This document shows positions 9,899 to 17,169 of a stretch of DNA of 64,000 bases, in pieces (within the stretch, counting starts at the first letter, position 1; the number at the start of each line of letters is the position of its first letter). The stretch is taken from contig NZ_OY781460.1 in NCBI RefSeq assembly GCF_963676855.1, positions 2,523,501-2,587,500 of the forward strand. Direction: 5' to 3'. The notes beneath the pieces are model-generated. The model ran no database searches. It worked only from the letters and a program-made list of their open reading frames with translations, and had not been told where the DNA came from. This DNA comes from an uncultured Anaeromusa sp. Its GTDB lineage: Bacteria; Bacillota; Negativicutes; Anaeromusales; Anaeromusaceae. Position numbers and translations under genes: made by a program.

Positions 9899-11203
9899 TT
9901 ACACTGATTCCCCTTTGAGAATCCATGTCTGCGCTTTAGTAATACGAACTTGGATCAAATCCCCTGGCTTTTGTCCTTCTTGATGTGGCCACAGCACCAA
10001 CTTGTTACCGCGGGTACGACCACACCATTGCTTAGGATTGGTTTTGCTGGGTCCTTCTACAAGTATCTCTTGACACGTATGGAGCAATTTTTCATTGCAG
10101 GCTAACGCAACTTTTTCCTGCGAAGTCAGCAAGCGCTGCAGGCGCTCCTTCTTCACCGTCAGCGGCACCTGCTCTTTCATTTCAGCCGCTGGCGTTCCTG
10201 AGCGACTAGAATATAAAAAGGTATACGAAGCGTCAAAGCCAACCTCTTCCACTAATGCTACGGTATCAGCAAACATTTCTTCCGTCTCGCCGGGAAACCC
10301 AACAATCAAATCAGTGGTCAGCACCGCGTCAGGAACGGCAGCCCGGACTTTGCGCACAAGTTCCAGATAATCCTCCCGCGTATAGCCTCGGTTCATCTGA
10401 CGTAGAATTTCATTATTTCCTGCTTGAATGGGCAAGTGAAAATGAGTAGTAATATGCTTGCTTTTCGCCACAGCCTCAATCACCGCATCATCCATGTCGC
10501 GCGGATGAGAGGTCATATAGCGGATGCGCAAAAGGCCAGGAATATCATCCAGCGCTCGCAGCAGCGCCGCAAAGGTATCAAGCGTCCCTTTTCCGTAGGA
10601 GTTCACATTCTGCCCCAACAGGGTGATTTCCTGATACCCCTCAGCCGCTAAGCCCCTCACCTCTTCTACAATATCAGCTAGCGCCCGGCTGCGTTCCCGC
10701 CCCCGAACATATGGAACAATGCAATAAGTACAAAAGTTATTGCAGCCGAACATGATCGGCACCCAAGCGGCTACACCGCTTTTGCGCACCACCGGCATTT
10801 CTTCAACAATTTGCGTTTCCGCTTCTGCCAGCACCGACCTCTCGCCGGTACGTTGTTCCCCCAGCCACGCTGCCAAATGATGGATCATATTGGTTCCCAT
10901 AACCAAATCCACATGGGACACTTTGCGCAAAAGGCGTTCCTTGTCTTTTTGCGCCATACAACCGGTAATGATAATGCGCACATGGGGACGCTCTTGTTTA
11001 TGGCGTTTCAGCTCGCCAATTTTCCCGTATATCTTTTTCTCGGCGCTTTCCCGCACACAGCACGTATTGATAACAATTACGTCTGCTTCTTCCAGATTAT
11101 CTGTCGCCAGATACCCTTGTGAAGCCAGCTGTCCGGCCATTTTTTCCGAGTCATTCTCATTCATTTGGCATCCGTAAGTCAGAATGCAATAGAAACCGTT
11201 CAT
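9899..11203 (-). CDS. miaB: tRNA-2-methylthio-N6-dimethylallyladenosine synthase MiaB
   Basis: MiaB is the radical-SAM methylthiotransferase that converts i6A37 to ms2i6A37. The N-terminal MTTase domain starts TYGCQMNENDSE, with its cluster cysteines at Cys11, in NTCCVRE and in ITGCMAQK. The radical-SAM cluster is CNNFCTYC, and a C-terminal TRAM domain closes the 434 residues. It is the promoter-proximal gene of the operon that also makes its substrate enzyme MiaA. The ATG start has AAGGAG about 5 nt upstream. Confidence 0.98.
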   Translation of the reverse strand: MNGFYCILTYGCQMNENDSEKMAGQLASQGYLATDNLEEADVIVINTCCVRESAEKKIYGKIGELKRHKQERPHVRIIITGCMAQKDKERLLRKVSHVDLVMGTNMIHHLAAWLGEQRTGERSVLAEAETQIVEEMPVVRKSGVAAWVPIMFGCNNFCTYCIVPYVRGRERSRALADIVEEVRGLAAEGYQEITLLGQNVNSYGKGTLDTFAALLRALDDIPGLLRIRYMTSHPRDMDDAVIEAVAKSKHITTHFHLPIQAGNNEILRQMNRGYTREDYLELVRKVRAAVPDAVLTTDLIVGFPGETEEMFADTVALVEEVGFDASYTFLYSSRSGTPAAEMKEQVPLTVKKERLQRLLTSQEKVALACNEKLLHTCQEILVEGPSKTNPKQWCGRTRGNKLVLWPHQEGQKPGDLIQVRITKAQTWILKGESV

Positions 11204-11249
11204 GGCAACTCCTTTACATACCCTTTAATACTAAAAGTCTATCTTTTCT

Positions 11250-11278
11250 ATTATAGCCGCAAATCGCCTCGCTGTAAA
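11250..11278 (-). promoter_or_regulatory. Sigma-A-type promoter of the miaB-mutS-mutL-hfq operon
   Basis: On the minus strand TTTACA (11273-11278) and a perfect TATAAT (11250-11255) are separated by 17 bp. It lies 47 bp upstream of the miaB start and downstream of the preceding terminator, so it should drive all eight genes down to position 77. Confidence 0.85.
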
Positions 11279-11289
11279 AGCGCCAAAAG

Positions 11290-11336
11290 GAAAAACGCTT
11301 TCCCTAGAGCCTTTTGACAGGCTTCAAGAAAGCGTC
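11290..11336 (-). terminator. Rho-independent terminator after the TSUP permease pair
   Basis: On the minus strand ACGCTTTC and GAAAGCGT form the outer stem, AGCCT/AGGCT an inner stem, and the hairpin is followed by a run of five T. It begins about 10 bp after the stop of the permease gene and ends just before the miaB promoter. Confidence 0.85.
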
Positions 11337-11345
11337 CCTTATAGT

Positions 11346-11711
11346 TTACTTCTTTTTATTTAGAGCCATGCGCAGCCCCATGCCGATGACAAATACGCCA
11401 AAAAAGCGGCGCAATGTCTCGGGGGGAATGCTTTGCACCAAATCAGAACTGGCCAAAGCACCAAGCATCGCGCCAAGAGCTAAGGCGAAAGCCACCTTAT
11501 ACCGTACAATCCCCTGGCGATGAAAACGCCACAACCCTGTCAAAGCCGTTGGGATGATGACAAGAAGTGAAATACCTTGCGCCGCATGCTGTGGAATACC
11601 CATGAGAAACACCATCATCGGCACCAAAATCATGCCGCCGCCAACCCCCATAAGACCACTTAAAATACCGGCAGATACTCCGGCTAAAGCAATAACCGTC
11701 AACGCTTCCAT
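11346..11711 (-). CDS. Half-size TSUP (TauE/SafE) membrane permease, second subunit
   Basis: This 121-residue protein corresponds to one half of a TSUP (sulfite exporter TauE/SafE) permease. It has the signature GILSGLMGVGGGMILVPMM near the N-terminus and three to four hydrophobic segments. The ATG at 11711 overlaps the stop of the upstream paralogue as TGATG; a TTG codon one residue earlier is the alternative. Family members usually have about 250 residues with two such repeats, so the pair probably assembles into one transporter. Substrate (sulfite, sulfoacetate or other organic anion) cannot be read from the sequence. Confidence 0.8.
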   Translation of the reverse strand: MEALTVIALAGVSAGILSGLMGVGGGMILVPMMVFLMGIPQHAAQGISLLVIIPTALTGLWRFHRQGIVRYKVAFALALGAMLGALASSDLVQSIPPETLRRFFGVFVIGMGLRMALNKKK

Positions 11712-12073
11712 CAACCGCCCACCACCATTCGCAGGCCCACAAGAATCAAAAACACACCAAACATGCGTTTAAGCTGCGCGGCAGGTATTTTAGACATCCA
11801 GCGAGAACCCAAAGCGGCACCGACGACACTGCCTACAGTCAACATAGCCGCAATACTAAAATCCAGTTGGCCGTGCAAGCCATAGATGAGTGCGCTGGCA
11901 GCCGCCGTTGGAATGATCACCGCCAAAGACGTAGCGTGAGCCTCATGTTGGGATAAGCCAAGAAGAGATACCATAATAGGCACCAACACAATGCCGCCGC
12001 CAATGCCAAGCATACCGCTCAGCACGCCAGCCAACACTCCGTAAAGCACAATGCGTTCTGTAGACACTTCCAC
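11711..12073 (-). CDS. Half-size TSUP (TauE/SafE) membrane permease, first subunit
   Basis: A 120-residue TSUP half protein with the signature GVLSGMLGIGGGIVLVPIMV and the C-terminal LKRMFGVFLILVGLRM, both mirrored in the downstream paralogue. It has a GTG start. It follows the P-loop/Asp23-like gene by 27 bp and overlaps the second half gene as TGATG, so the two halves are translationally coupled. Family assignment is good; the transported substrate is unknown. Confidence 0.8.
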   Translation of the reverse strand: MEVSTERIVLYGVLAGVLSGMLGIGGGIVLVPIMVSLLGLSQHEAHATSLAVIIPTAAASALIYGLHGQLDFSIAAMLTVGSVVGAALGSRWMSKIPAAQLKRMFGVFLILVGLRMVVGG

Positions 12074-12100
12074 TTTCTCTGCCTCGCTTTCCTTGGATGA

Positions 12101-12919
12101 TTAATCCATGCTCAAGCTGCGCACCACCAAATTGACTTCAAAAACCGTCATGCCTGTTGTATATTCGACAGCTTCCCGAATACGTCGTTGCACCTCCGGC
12201 AATTCTTGGGGAATTACCGTACCAAAGCGGACCACCAAATCCGCAGTAATTTGCACTCCTTTATCCTTTACCTTGCTGATTTGCACTTTCCCCACTTTGG
12301 CAATAAAAGTTGAATCCAACGCTTCTTTCTGCGTTACCGCAACCAAAACATCATCGGCAATCAGTAGTTTGCCATAATAGCTAAAAGTAGGACGGACAAT
12401 GGACTTTTCTCCCAGCTTGCGCCGCGTCGCCGAAGAACGGCGGCTGAAAATTTCCAATGAATCCACTAAATAGCCGGAAAAATGAGGCTTCAACTCAATT
12501 GTCGGCACGGGAATAATATGTTTTCCCTCTCGCAGTCTTGCTTTACGAGCTTTAGCAATTTCCGTCGGACTAGCAATTTCTTCAATGCGAATAGTCTTTT
12601 GAATGGGAGGCAATTTAAGAACTTTAACAATTTTCTCTGTCATCCCATCGGAAGTTCCCAACACCAAAATGCGCTGCGGTTTAACTTGCTCAATCGCTTC
12701 TCGTACTTCGGCGGCATGCTCAGGATCCGTAAAGATCGCTCGGCGTACCGCGCCGATTTTATTTGGCTCTTTTTTCGCCGACTTGCCTGCAATAATTTTA
12801 CTGTCTTTAATGAACAAACCATCATCAATCAAGGCATCTGCCGCCTGTTCGTGAGCGACAATCAAGGCCCGATGACTCTTGCCAGTACCACTTGGCCCAA
12901 CGAATGCAAACACTTCCAT
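12101..12919 (-). CDS. P-loop NTPase fused to Asp23/Gls24-like domain
   Basis: I do not recognise a named gene. The 272-residue protein opens with a perfect Walker A loop, GPSGTGKS at 8-15, in a small nucleotide-binding domain (about 1-130). A middle region follows (KHIIPVPTIELKPHFSGYL, 145-165). The C-terminal 90 residues (from SIVRPTFSYYGK) resemble Asp23/Gls24 (DUF322) proteins, with VQITADLVVRFGTVIPQEL followed by VQRRIREAVEYTTGM. Asp23 proteins are usually stand-alone and envelope-associated. The gene has AAAGGAGG upstream of its ATG and leads a transcript with the two half-TSUP permeases. Confidence 0.7.
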   Translation of the reverse strand: MEVFAFVGPSGTGKSHRALIVAHEQAADALIDDGLFIKDSKIIAGKSAKKEPNKIGAVRRAIFTDPEHAAEVREAIEQVKPQRILVLGTSDGMTEKIVKVLKLPPIQKTIRIEEIASPTEIAKARKARLREGKHIIPVPTIELKPHFSGYLVDSLEIFSRRSSATRRKLGEKSIVRPTFSYYGKLLIADDVLVAVTQKEALDSTFIAKVGKVQISKVKDKGVQITADLVVRFGTVIPQELPEVQRRIREAVEYTTGMTVFEVNLVVRSLSMD

Positions 12920-12954
12920 AGCATGCCTCCTTTCAAAAAGCCTCTGTTTCTATC

Positions 12955-12984
12955 ACCTTACTGGAAACGCTGTTGTTTTGTCAA
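12955..12984 (-). promoter_or_regulatory. Promoter of the P-loop/Asp23-like gene
   Basis: On the minus strand TTGACA (12979-12984) is followed after 18 bp by TAAGGT (12955-12960), 36 bp upstream of the ATG at 12919. The -35 is perfect and the -10 is weak. Confidence 0.55.
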
Positions 12985-13004
12985 GAGAGCCTAAGATAGC
13001 AAGC

Positions 13005-13832
13005 TTATAGTTTGCGTTTATCCATAGCCGTCTGCAACGCAAGAACAATATGATCAGGCGCATGAAACACGCCTAACATTTCTGGAAACCGCCCGGGAAT
13101 AGCATGGAAATCAGACCCACCGGTAGCCAAAATCCCGGCATTCTGTGTCCACTCAAGGTATTCTAGTTGCTGCTGCTTTGTATGCATTGGATGAAAAACT
13201 TCCAGCCCTTCTGCTCCGGCAGCCAACACTTTTTTTACAAGCTGGTCGTCCCCCGCCAGTCCCGGATGTGCCATCACCGCTACGCCGCCTGCCGCATGAA
13301 CCAGTTCAATCACCTCAGGATATTTCAGGCGCCTATGCGGCACATAAGCCGGTCCGTTTTTATACAAAAGTGCATGGAACACTTCTCCCACAGTGGCAAA
13401 CGCGCCCATAGCCACCAACGCTCTTGCCACATGCGGCCTGCCGATAGAACCGCCATTCGCCTGAGCCGCCACATCTTCCAGCTTTAAAAAATAGCCAAGC
13501 TGTCTTAATTTATCCACCATTTCTCCCGCCCTATTTTGACGGCTTTGCGCCAACAAGGCTAGCTCCTCTTGAAAGAAAGACAGCCGCCAATCCATACCAT
13601 AGCCTAAAACATGCACTTCATGACCCGGAATGTCGGTACTGAATTCAATACCAGGAACAAACTGCAAACCTTCGGGCCAAGCAAAGGCTTCTGCTTCTTC
13701 CAACGCCCGCGTAGTGTCATGATCGGTAATAGCAATCATCTTCAAATTAGCGGCGACAGCAGCCTCATAGACTTGCAGCGCCGTCCATCGCCCATCCGAC
13801 GCTAGCGTATGGATGTGCAGATCTACGCTCAT
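13005..13832 (-). CDS. PHP domain phosphoesterase (YciV/RNase AM-like)
   Basis: A 275-residue PHP-family metal phosphoesterase. Metal ligands are visible as DLHIHTLASDG (4-14), ITDHDTT, PGIEFST, HVLGYG, MAHPGL and GGSDFHA. The layout matches the YciV/TrpH group, of which E. coli RNase AM (3',5'-nucleotide bisphosphatase and 5'-3' exonuclease) is the characterised member. The ATG overlaps the pepA stop as ATGA. Family is certain; whether it acts on pAp or on RNA ends is not determined here. Confidence 0.88.
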   Translation of the reverse strand: MSVDLHIHTLASDGRWTALQVYEAAVAANLKMIAITDHDTTRALEEAEAFAWPEGLQFVPGIEFSTDIPGHEVHVLGYGMDWRLSFFQEELALLAQSRQNRAGEMVDKLRQLGYFLKLEDVAAQANGGSIGRPHVARALVAMGAFATVGEVFHALLYKNGPAYVPHRRLKYPEVIELVHAAGGVAVMAHPGLAGDDQLVKKVLAAGAEGLEVFHPMHTKQQQLEYLEWTQNAGILATGGSDFHAIPGRFPEMLGVFHAPDHIVLALQTAMDKRKL

Positions 13833-15316
13833 AACCGCACCAGACTCTTGGCGATTTCAAGCAACGTAAGCACACCAGCGCCGCTGCCGCCTTTCACCCA
13901 AGCACCCGAAGTTTTAAGTAACGTAGCTGTACCGGCAATATCTAAATGCGCCCAGGGGGTTTCTTTGGCAAAAGCACCAATAAAAAGACCTCCCGTAATC
14001 ATGCCGCCATAACGGCCGCCCGTATTTTTCAAATCCGCTATATCGCTTTTCAATAATTCTGCATACTCTTCGTCATGCGGCATCAGCCAAGTTTTTTCTC
14101 CTGCTTGCTCGCCAGCTGCCACAATCAAATCGGTCCAGGCTGAATCATTGCCCAAAAGCCCGCTGCGCACTCGTCCCAACGCCACCATGCAAGCGCCAGT
14201 AAGAGTCGCTATATCAATTATGCGCTGCGCTCCTTCGTGTCTGGCATAAGCCACAGCATCCGCCAAAATAAGCCGACCTTCCGCATCGGTGTTAATCACT
14301 TCAATCGTCTGGCCGTCCATAGCCGTTACAATATCTCCTGGTTTTAGGGCTTTACCGGACGGCATATTTTCCGTACATGGAAGCACAGCTAAAAGGTTCA
14401 CTGGCAAGTTTAAAGCGGCAATGGCATCCATCGCCGCCAGCACTGCAGCCGCCCCGGACATGTCATCTTTCATCTCCTGCATGCCGTCGCCCGGCTTCAA
14501 GCTGATACCGCCACTGTCAAAGGTAATGCCTTTGCCTACAAAAGCGGCATCCCAAGGTTTACCTTTAACGCCGCCGCAATAGCGCAGTACAATAAGCCGC
14601 GGAGGCACATCGCTTCCTTGCGCTACAGCACTCAAAGCCCCCATGCCGGCAGCTTTAATTCTCTTGGCATCCCAAACATCTACATCCATGCCATGCAGCG
14701 TCGCCAAACGCTGTGCTTCTTCCGCCATCTTTTCTGGCGTCATGAACGACGCCGGCTGATTGACCCAGTTTCTAGCTTGCAGCACGGCTTCCCCGGTTAT
14801 AATAGCAGCTTGCAGCGCCTGTTCTAAAGATGGGGTTAATGCATGCTGCGTCTGAAGAAATAGAATCTGCAGCACCGCTTCTTTCTTTTTGCTCTTATAG
14901 CAATCGAAGCGATATCCGCCCAACATAGCTCCCAATGCCGCTTCATAAGCACTCTCTTCCAGCGCCAACTCCAGTTCATCAAGTAAAAAACTAGTTTGAG
15001 AGACTTTGGCTTTTTCTAGTGCGCGCACCGCCTGTCCTAAACAAAAACGAACCGCCTGAACATTTACCTTCTCGCGTTTGCCAAATTGCAGCAAAAGAAT
15101 GTCCGGCAAATCCGCTTGGCAGGAACGGAGAAAAAAGGTATCGCCCTTGTCAGTACAGCAGTTCTCCTGTCGCAGCCAAGCACCCAATCGCCCTTGCAAC
15201 TGCGCATCTATTTTCTTGCCTTCTTCTCCCAAACATTGTTCTCCTTGAAAAACCGGCAAAACCCACGCGCCACCTTTTACCGTCTTCTCGCCAAGCCACT
15301 CTATTTTCATCGTCAT
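13829..15316 (-). CDS. pepA: Leucyl aminopeptidase, M17 family
   Basis: A 495-residue cytosolic M17 aminopeptidase that removes N-terminal residues from peptides using two metal ions. The family signature NTDAEGRLILADA is present, as are the metal and catalytic residues in GKGITFDSGGISLKPG and MKDDMSGAAAV. The N-terminal domain is divergent, as is usual. The ATG at 15316 has AGAGG 5 nt upstream. The downstream PHP gene overlaps by 4 bp. Confidence 0.95.
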   Translation of the reverse strand: MTMKIEWLGEKTVKGGAWVLPVFQGEQCLGEEGKKIDAQLQGRLGAWLRQENCCTDKGDTFFLRSCQADLPDILLLQFGKREKVNVQAVRFCLGQAVRALEKAKVSQTSFLLDELELALEESAYEAALGAMLGGYRFDCYKSKKKEAVLQILFLQTQHALTPSLEQALQAAIITGEAVLQARNWVNQPASFMTPEKMAEEAQRLATLHGMDVDVWDAKRIKAAGMGALSAVAQGSDVPPRLIVLRYCGGVKGKPWDAAFVGKGITFDSGGISLKPGDGMQEMKDDMSGAAAVLAAMDAIAALNLPVNLLAVLPCTENMPSGKALKPGDIVTAMDGQTIEVINTDAEGRLILADAVAYARHEGAQRIIDIATLTGACMVALGRVRSGLLGNDSAWTDLIVAAGEQAGEKTWLMPHDEEYAELLKSDIADLKNTGGRYGGMITGGLFIGAFAKETPWAHLDIAGTATLLKTSGAWVKGGSGAGVLTLLEIAKSLVRL

Positions 15317-15334
15317 ACACCTCTTATAAAAAAT

Positions 15335-15363
15335 AAGAAACCTGTTCAGCGAATGAACAGGTT
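15335..15363 (-). terminator. Terminator after spoVS
   Basis: A hairpin with arms AACCTGTTC and GAACAGGTT and a 7-nt loop lies between spoVS and pepA; on the minus strand it is followed by TTCTTATTTTTT. No space for a promoter remains between it and pepA, so it may act as a partial terminator allowing readthrough. Confidence 0.7.
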
Positions 15364-15379
15364 TTCTCTGAACTCTGTT

Positions 15380-15640
15380 TCAGCGCGGCTCTACAATCAA
15401 CTTCATTGCAGTCCGCTCTTCCCCTTCAATCAGAATGTCTGTGAAGGCCGGGATGCAAATTAAATCAACTCCATGAGGAGCGACAAATCCTCTGGCTATG
15501 GCAACCGCTTTAACAGCCTGGTTCAGGGCTCCTGCGCCAATCGCCTGCATTTCCGCGCCGCCGCGTTCGCGCAATACCCCTGCCAGCGCCCCTGCGACCG
15601 AATTAGGATTCGATTTTGCTGATACTTTTAACACGTCCAT
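15380..15640 (-). CDS. spoVS: Stage V sporulation protein S
   Basis: SpoVS is a small DNA-binding Alba-like protein needed for late sporulation steps in B. subtilis. The 86-residue product begins MDVLKVSAKSNPNSVAGALA and is close to full-length SpoVS proteins throughout, including GAGALNQAVKAVAIARG and LICIPAF. The start at 15640 is set by GGAGG 9 nt upstream; the open frame extends to 15688 without a better site. A sigma-H-like promoter lies 56 bp upstream of the start. It follows ymdB, as in B. subtilis. Confidence 0.95.
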   Translation of the reverse strand: MDVLKVSAKSNPNSVAGALAGVLRERGGAEMQAIGAGALNQAVKAVAIARGFVAPHGVDLICIPAFTDILIEGEERTAMKLIVEPR

Positions 15641-15695
15641 TTCCGTTGACCTCCTTTGTCGTATAAAGCCTCGGTGTTCGGTACACATAAAGGAG

Positions 15696-15724
15696 GTATT
15701 CGGTTTTAGAAAGCAAAATCCTTT
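15696..15724 (-). promoter_or_regulatory. Sigma-H-like promoter of spoVS
   Basis: On the minus strand AAAGGATTT (15716-15724) and ACCGAATAC (15696-15704) are separated by 11 bp, matching the B. subtilis sigma-H consensus RnAGGAwWW-N11-12-RnnGAATww at all but the last position. B. subtilis spoVS is itself sigma-H dependent, which supports the call. Confidence 0.65.
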
Positions 15725-15765
15725 TTCTTACAAAAAAAAATTCAAACAATTTTAACAATCGCAAA

Positions 15766-16542
15766 TTATAAGGTTTCTTGGATGCGTCGGACTTCCCGAA
15801 CACATTTCCGACGCAAATCAAACTCTACATAAAGACCACATAAAGCAGCCGCCCCAGAAGCCACTTCAAAGCGCACTGGCAAGCCGGTCAGAAACTTTTG
15901 CAGCACAATGTCCTTGTCCATACCAAGAATAGAGTCCTCCGCCCCAGTCATGCCCAAGTCGCTTAGGTAAACAGTGCCTTTAGGCAGTATCTGCTCATCC
16001 GCCGTCTGCACATGCGTATGGGTTCCTACTACGCAAGCAACGCGGCCATCCAAATAGTATCCTAGTGCTTTTTTTTCCGAAGTCGCTTCAGCATGCATTT
16101 CCACAACAATCAAATCTGCCTTGCTGCCGATCTGGCGCAGCACCTCATCTGCCGCACGAAAAGGACAGTCTACTGGCGGCATATATACCCTTCCTGCCAA
16201 ATTAACAACAGCAATACGGGCAAAAGGCGTTTCAAATACCCCCCAGCCTCTCCCTGGAGTGCCTGCAGGATAATTTGCCGGACGCAGCAGACGAGGTTCT
16301 TCGTCAATGCATTTAAAAATATCCCGTTTATCCCAGATATGATTGCCGCTTGTTACCACGTCAACGCCTTGCTGCAAAAATTCCTGTAAAATGTCAGGAG
16401 TCAGGCCTACGCCGCCTGCGGCATTTTCCCCGTTAGCAATGACAAAATCCAAATCCAGTTCGCGCCGCAGTTTGGGAATAAGCGTCTGCACCGCTTGTCG
16501 TCCTGGACGACCGCAAATATCACCAACAAAGAACAGCTTCAA
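15766..16542 (-). CDS. ymdB: YmdB-family metallophosphoesterase (cyclic-nucleotide phosphodiesterase)
   Basis: A 258-residue dinuclear metallophosphatase of the TIGR00282/YmdB family; B. subtilis YmdB hydrolyses 2',3'-cyclic nucleotides and affects biofilm and motility decisions. Ligand motifs are FVGDICGRPG (N-terminus), NGENAAGG, TSGNHIWDKRD, EMHAEATSEK and GTHTHVQTADE. The start is TTG at 16542, because AAGGAGG lies 5 nt upstream and the family begins MKxLFVGD; the frame open to 16596 would overlap the upstream gene. It lies 10 bp after an unrecognised gene and downstream of rny, as in Bacillus. Confidence 0.93.
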   Translation of the reverse strand: MKLFFVGDICGRPGRQAVQTLIPKLRRELDLDFVIANGENAAGGVGLTPDILQEFLQQGVDVVTSGNHIWDKRDIFKCIDEEPRLLRPANYPAGTPGRGWGVFETPFARIAVVNLAGRVYMPPVDCPFRAADEVLRQIGSKADLIVVEMHAEATSEKKALGYYLDGRVACVVGTHTHVQTADEQILPKGTVYLSDLGMTGAEDSILGMDKDIVLQKFLTGLPVRFEVASGAAALCGLYVEFDLRRKCVREVRRIQETL

Positions 16543-16552
16543 ACCGGCCTCC

Positions 16553-17071
16553 TTACTGCGTGTATACCAACACGCGTCCGTCTTCCCGAATGCCAATCAA
16601 CGTCTGCGGCGGCAACCGGCGAATACTTTGAAATAAACCATCTAAATATTCTTCATCTCCAGGAATTTCCTCTGTCCCCGGAGGCAGTTCCGCTTGATAA
16701 TCCACCACTAGCGTAGCTTCCAGTTGATCCTTCAGTACTTCCACCAACACGGAAATTTCGCCGCGCGATAAACTATTAAGATCCCGCACAATCGTCAAAA
16801 AAGTTACGCCTTCATGAAAAGAGTATTCAAATTCCATCGCGTCATAGACATACCCTTCCAACAAATGATAGGCAGTCGCGCTTTCAAACAGTAGTTCTCC
16901 TAGTGAACGAGCGCGTTCTTCATCCAAGGTTTCTTGTACAAAAAATGTCAAGTGAAGAACCCGTTCTTCCGCACCCAACTCTAGATAGCCAATTTCCGGA
17001 TACCGAGTTAAAATAGCGAACAGCAGATTAACCCCTTCTGGAAATGCTTCTTCCTGCATTACTTTACTCAT
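16553..17071 (-). CDS. Conserved-looking hypothetical protein between rny and ymdB
   Basis: I do not recognise this 172-residue acidic protein. It has no signal peptide or membrane segment. It looks like a compact alpha/beta protein (YLELGAEERVLHLTFFVQE, VTFLTIVRDLNSLSRGEIS), with a Glu/Pro-rich stretch at 130-140 and a C-terminal IGIREDGRVLVYTQ. The ATG at 17071 has GGGGGG 4-5 nt upstream. It is 10 bp upstream of ymdB, with which it is probably cotranslated, and follows the rny terminator. A role linked to RNA decay or YmdB is a context guess only. Confidence 0.8.
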   Translation of the reverse strand: MSKVMQEEAFPEGVNLLFAILTRYPEIGYLELGAEERVLHLTFFVQETLDEERARSLGELLFESATAYHLLEGYVYDAMEFEYSFHEGVTFLTIVRDLNSLSRGEISVLVEVLKDQLEATLVVDYQAELPPGTEEIPGDEEYLDGLFQSIRRLPPQTLIGIREDGRVLVYTQ

Positions 17072-17127
17072 GTTTCCCCCCTGCCGCCAGCGCTATGCGC
17101 GCCTTGCAGCCAATCAAACCAGACGGA

Positions 17128-17158
17128 AAAGAAACGACCTTAAATAAGGTCGTTTCTT
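17128..17158 (-). terminator. Terminator after rny
   Basis: Inverted repeat with arms AAGAAACGACCTTA and TAAGGTCGTTTCTT; on the minus strand it is followed by TTCC. It lies 12 bp beyond the rny stop. Confidence 0.8.
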
Positions 17159-17169
17159 TCTTCTCTTAG

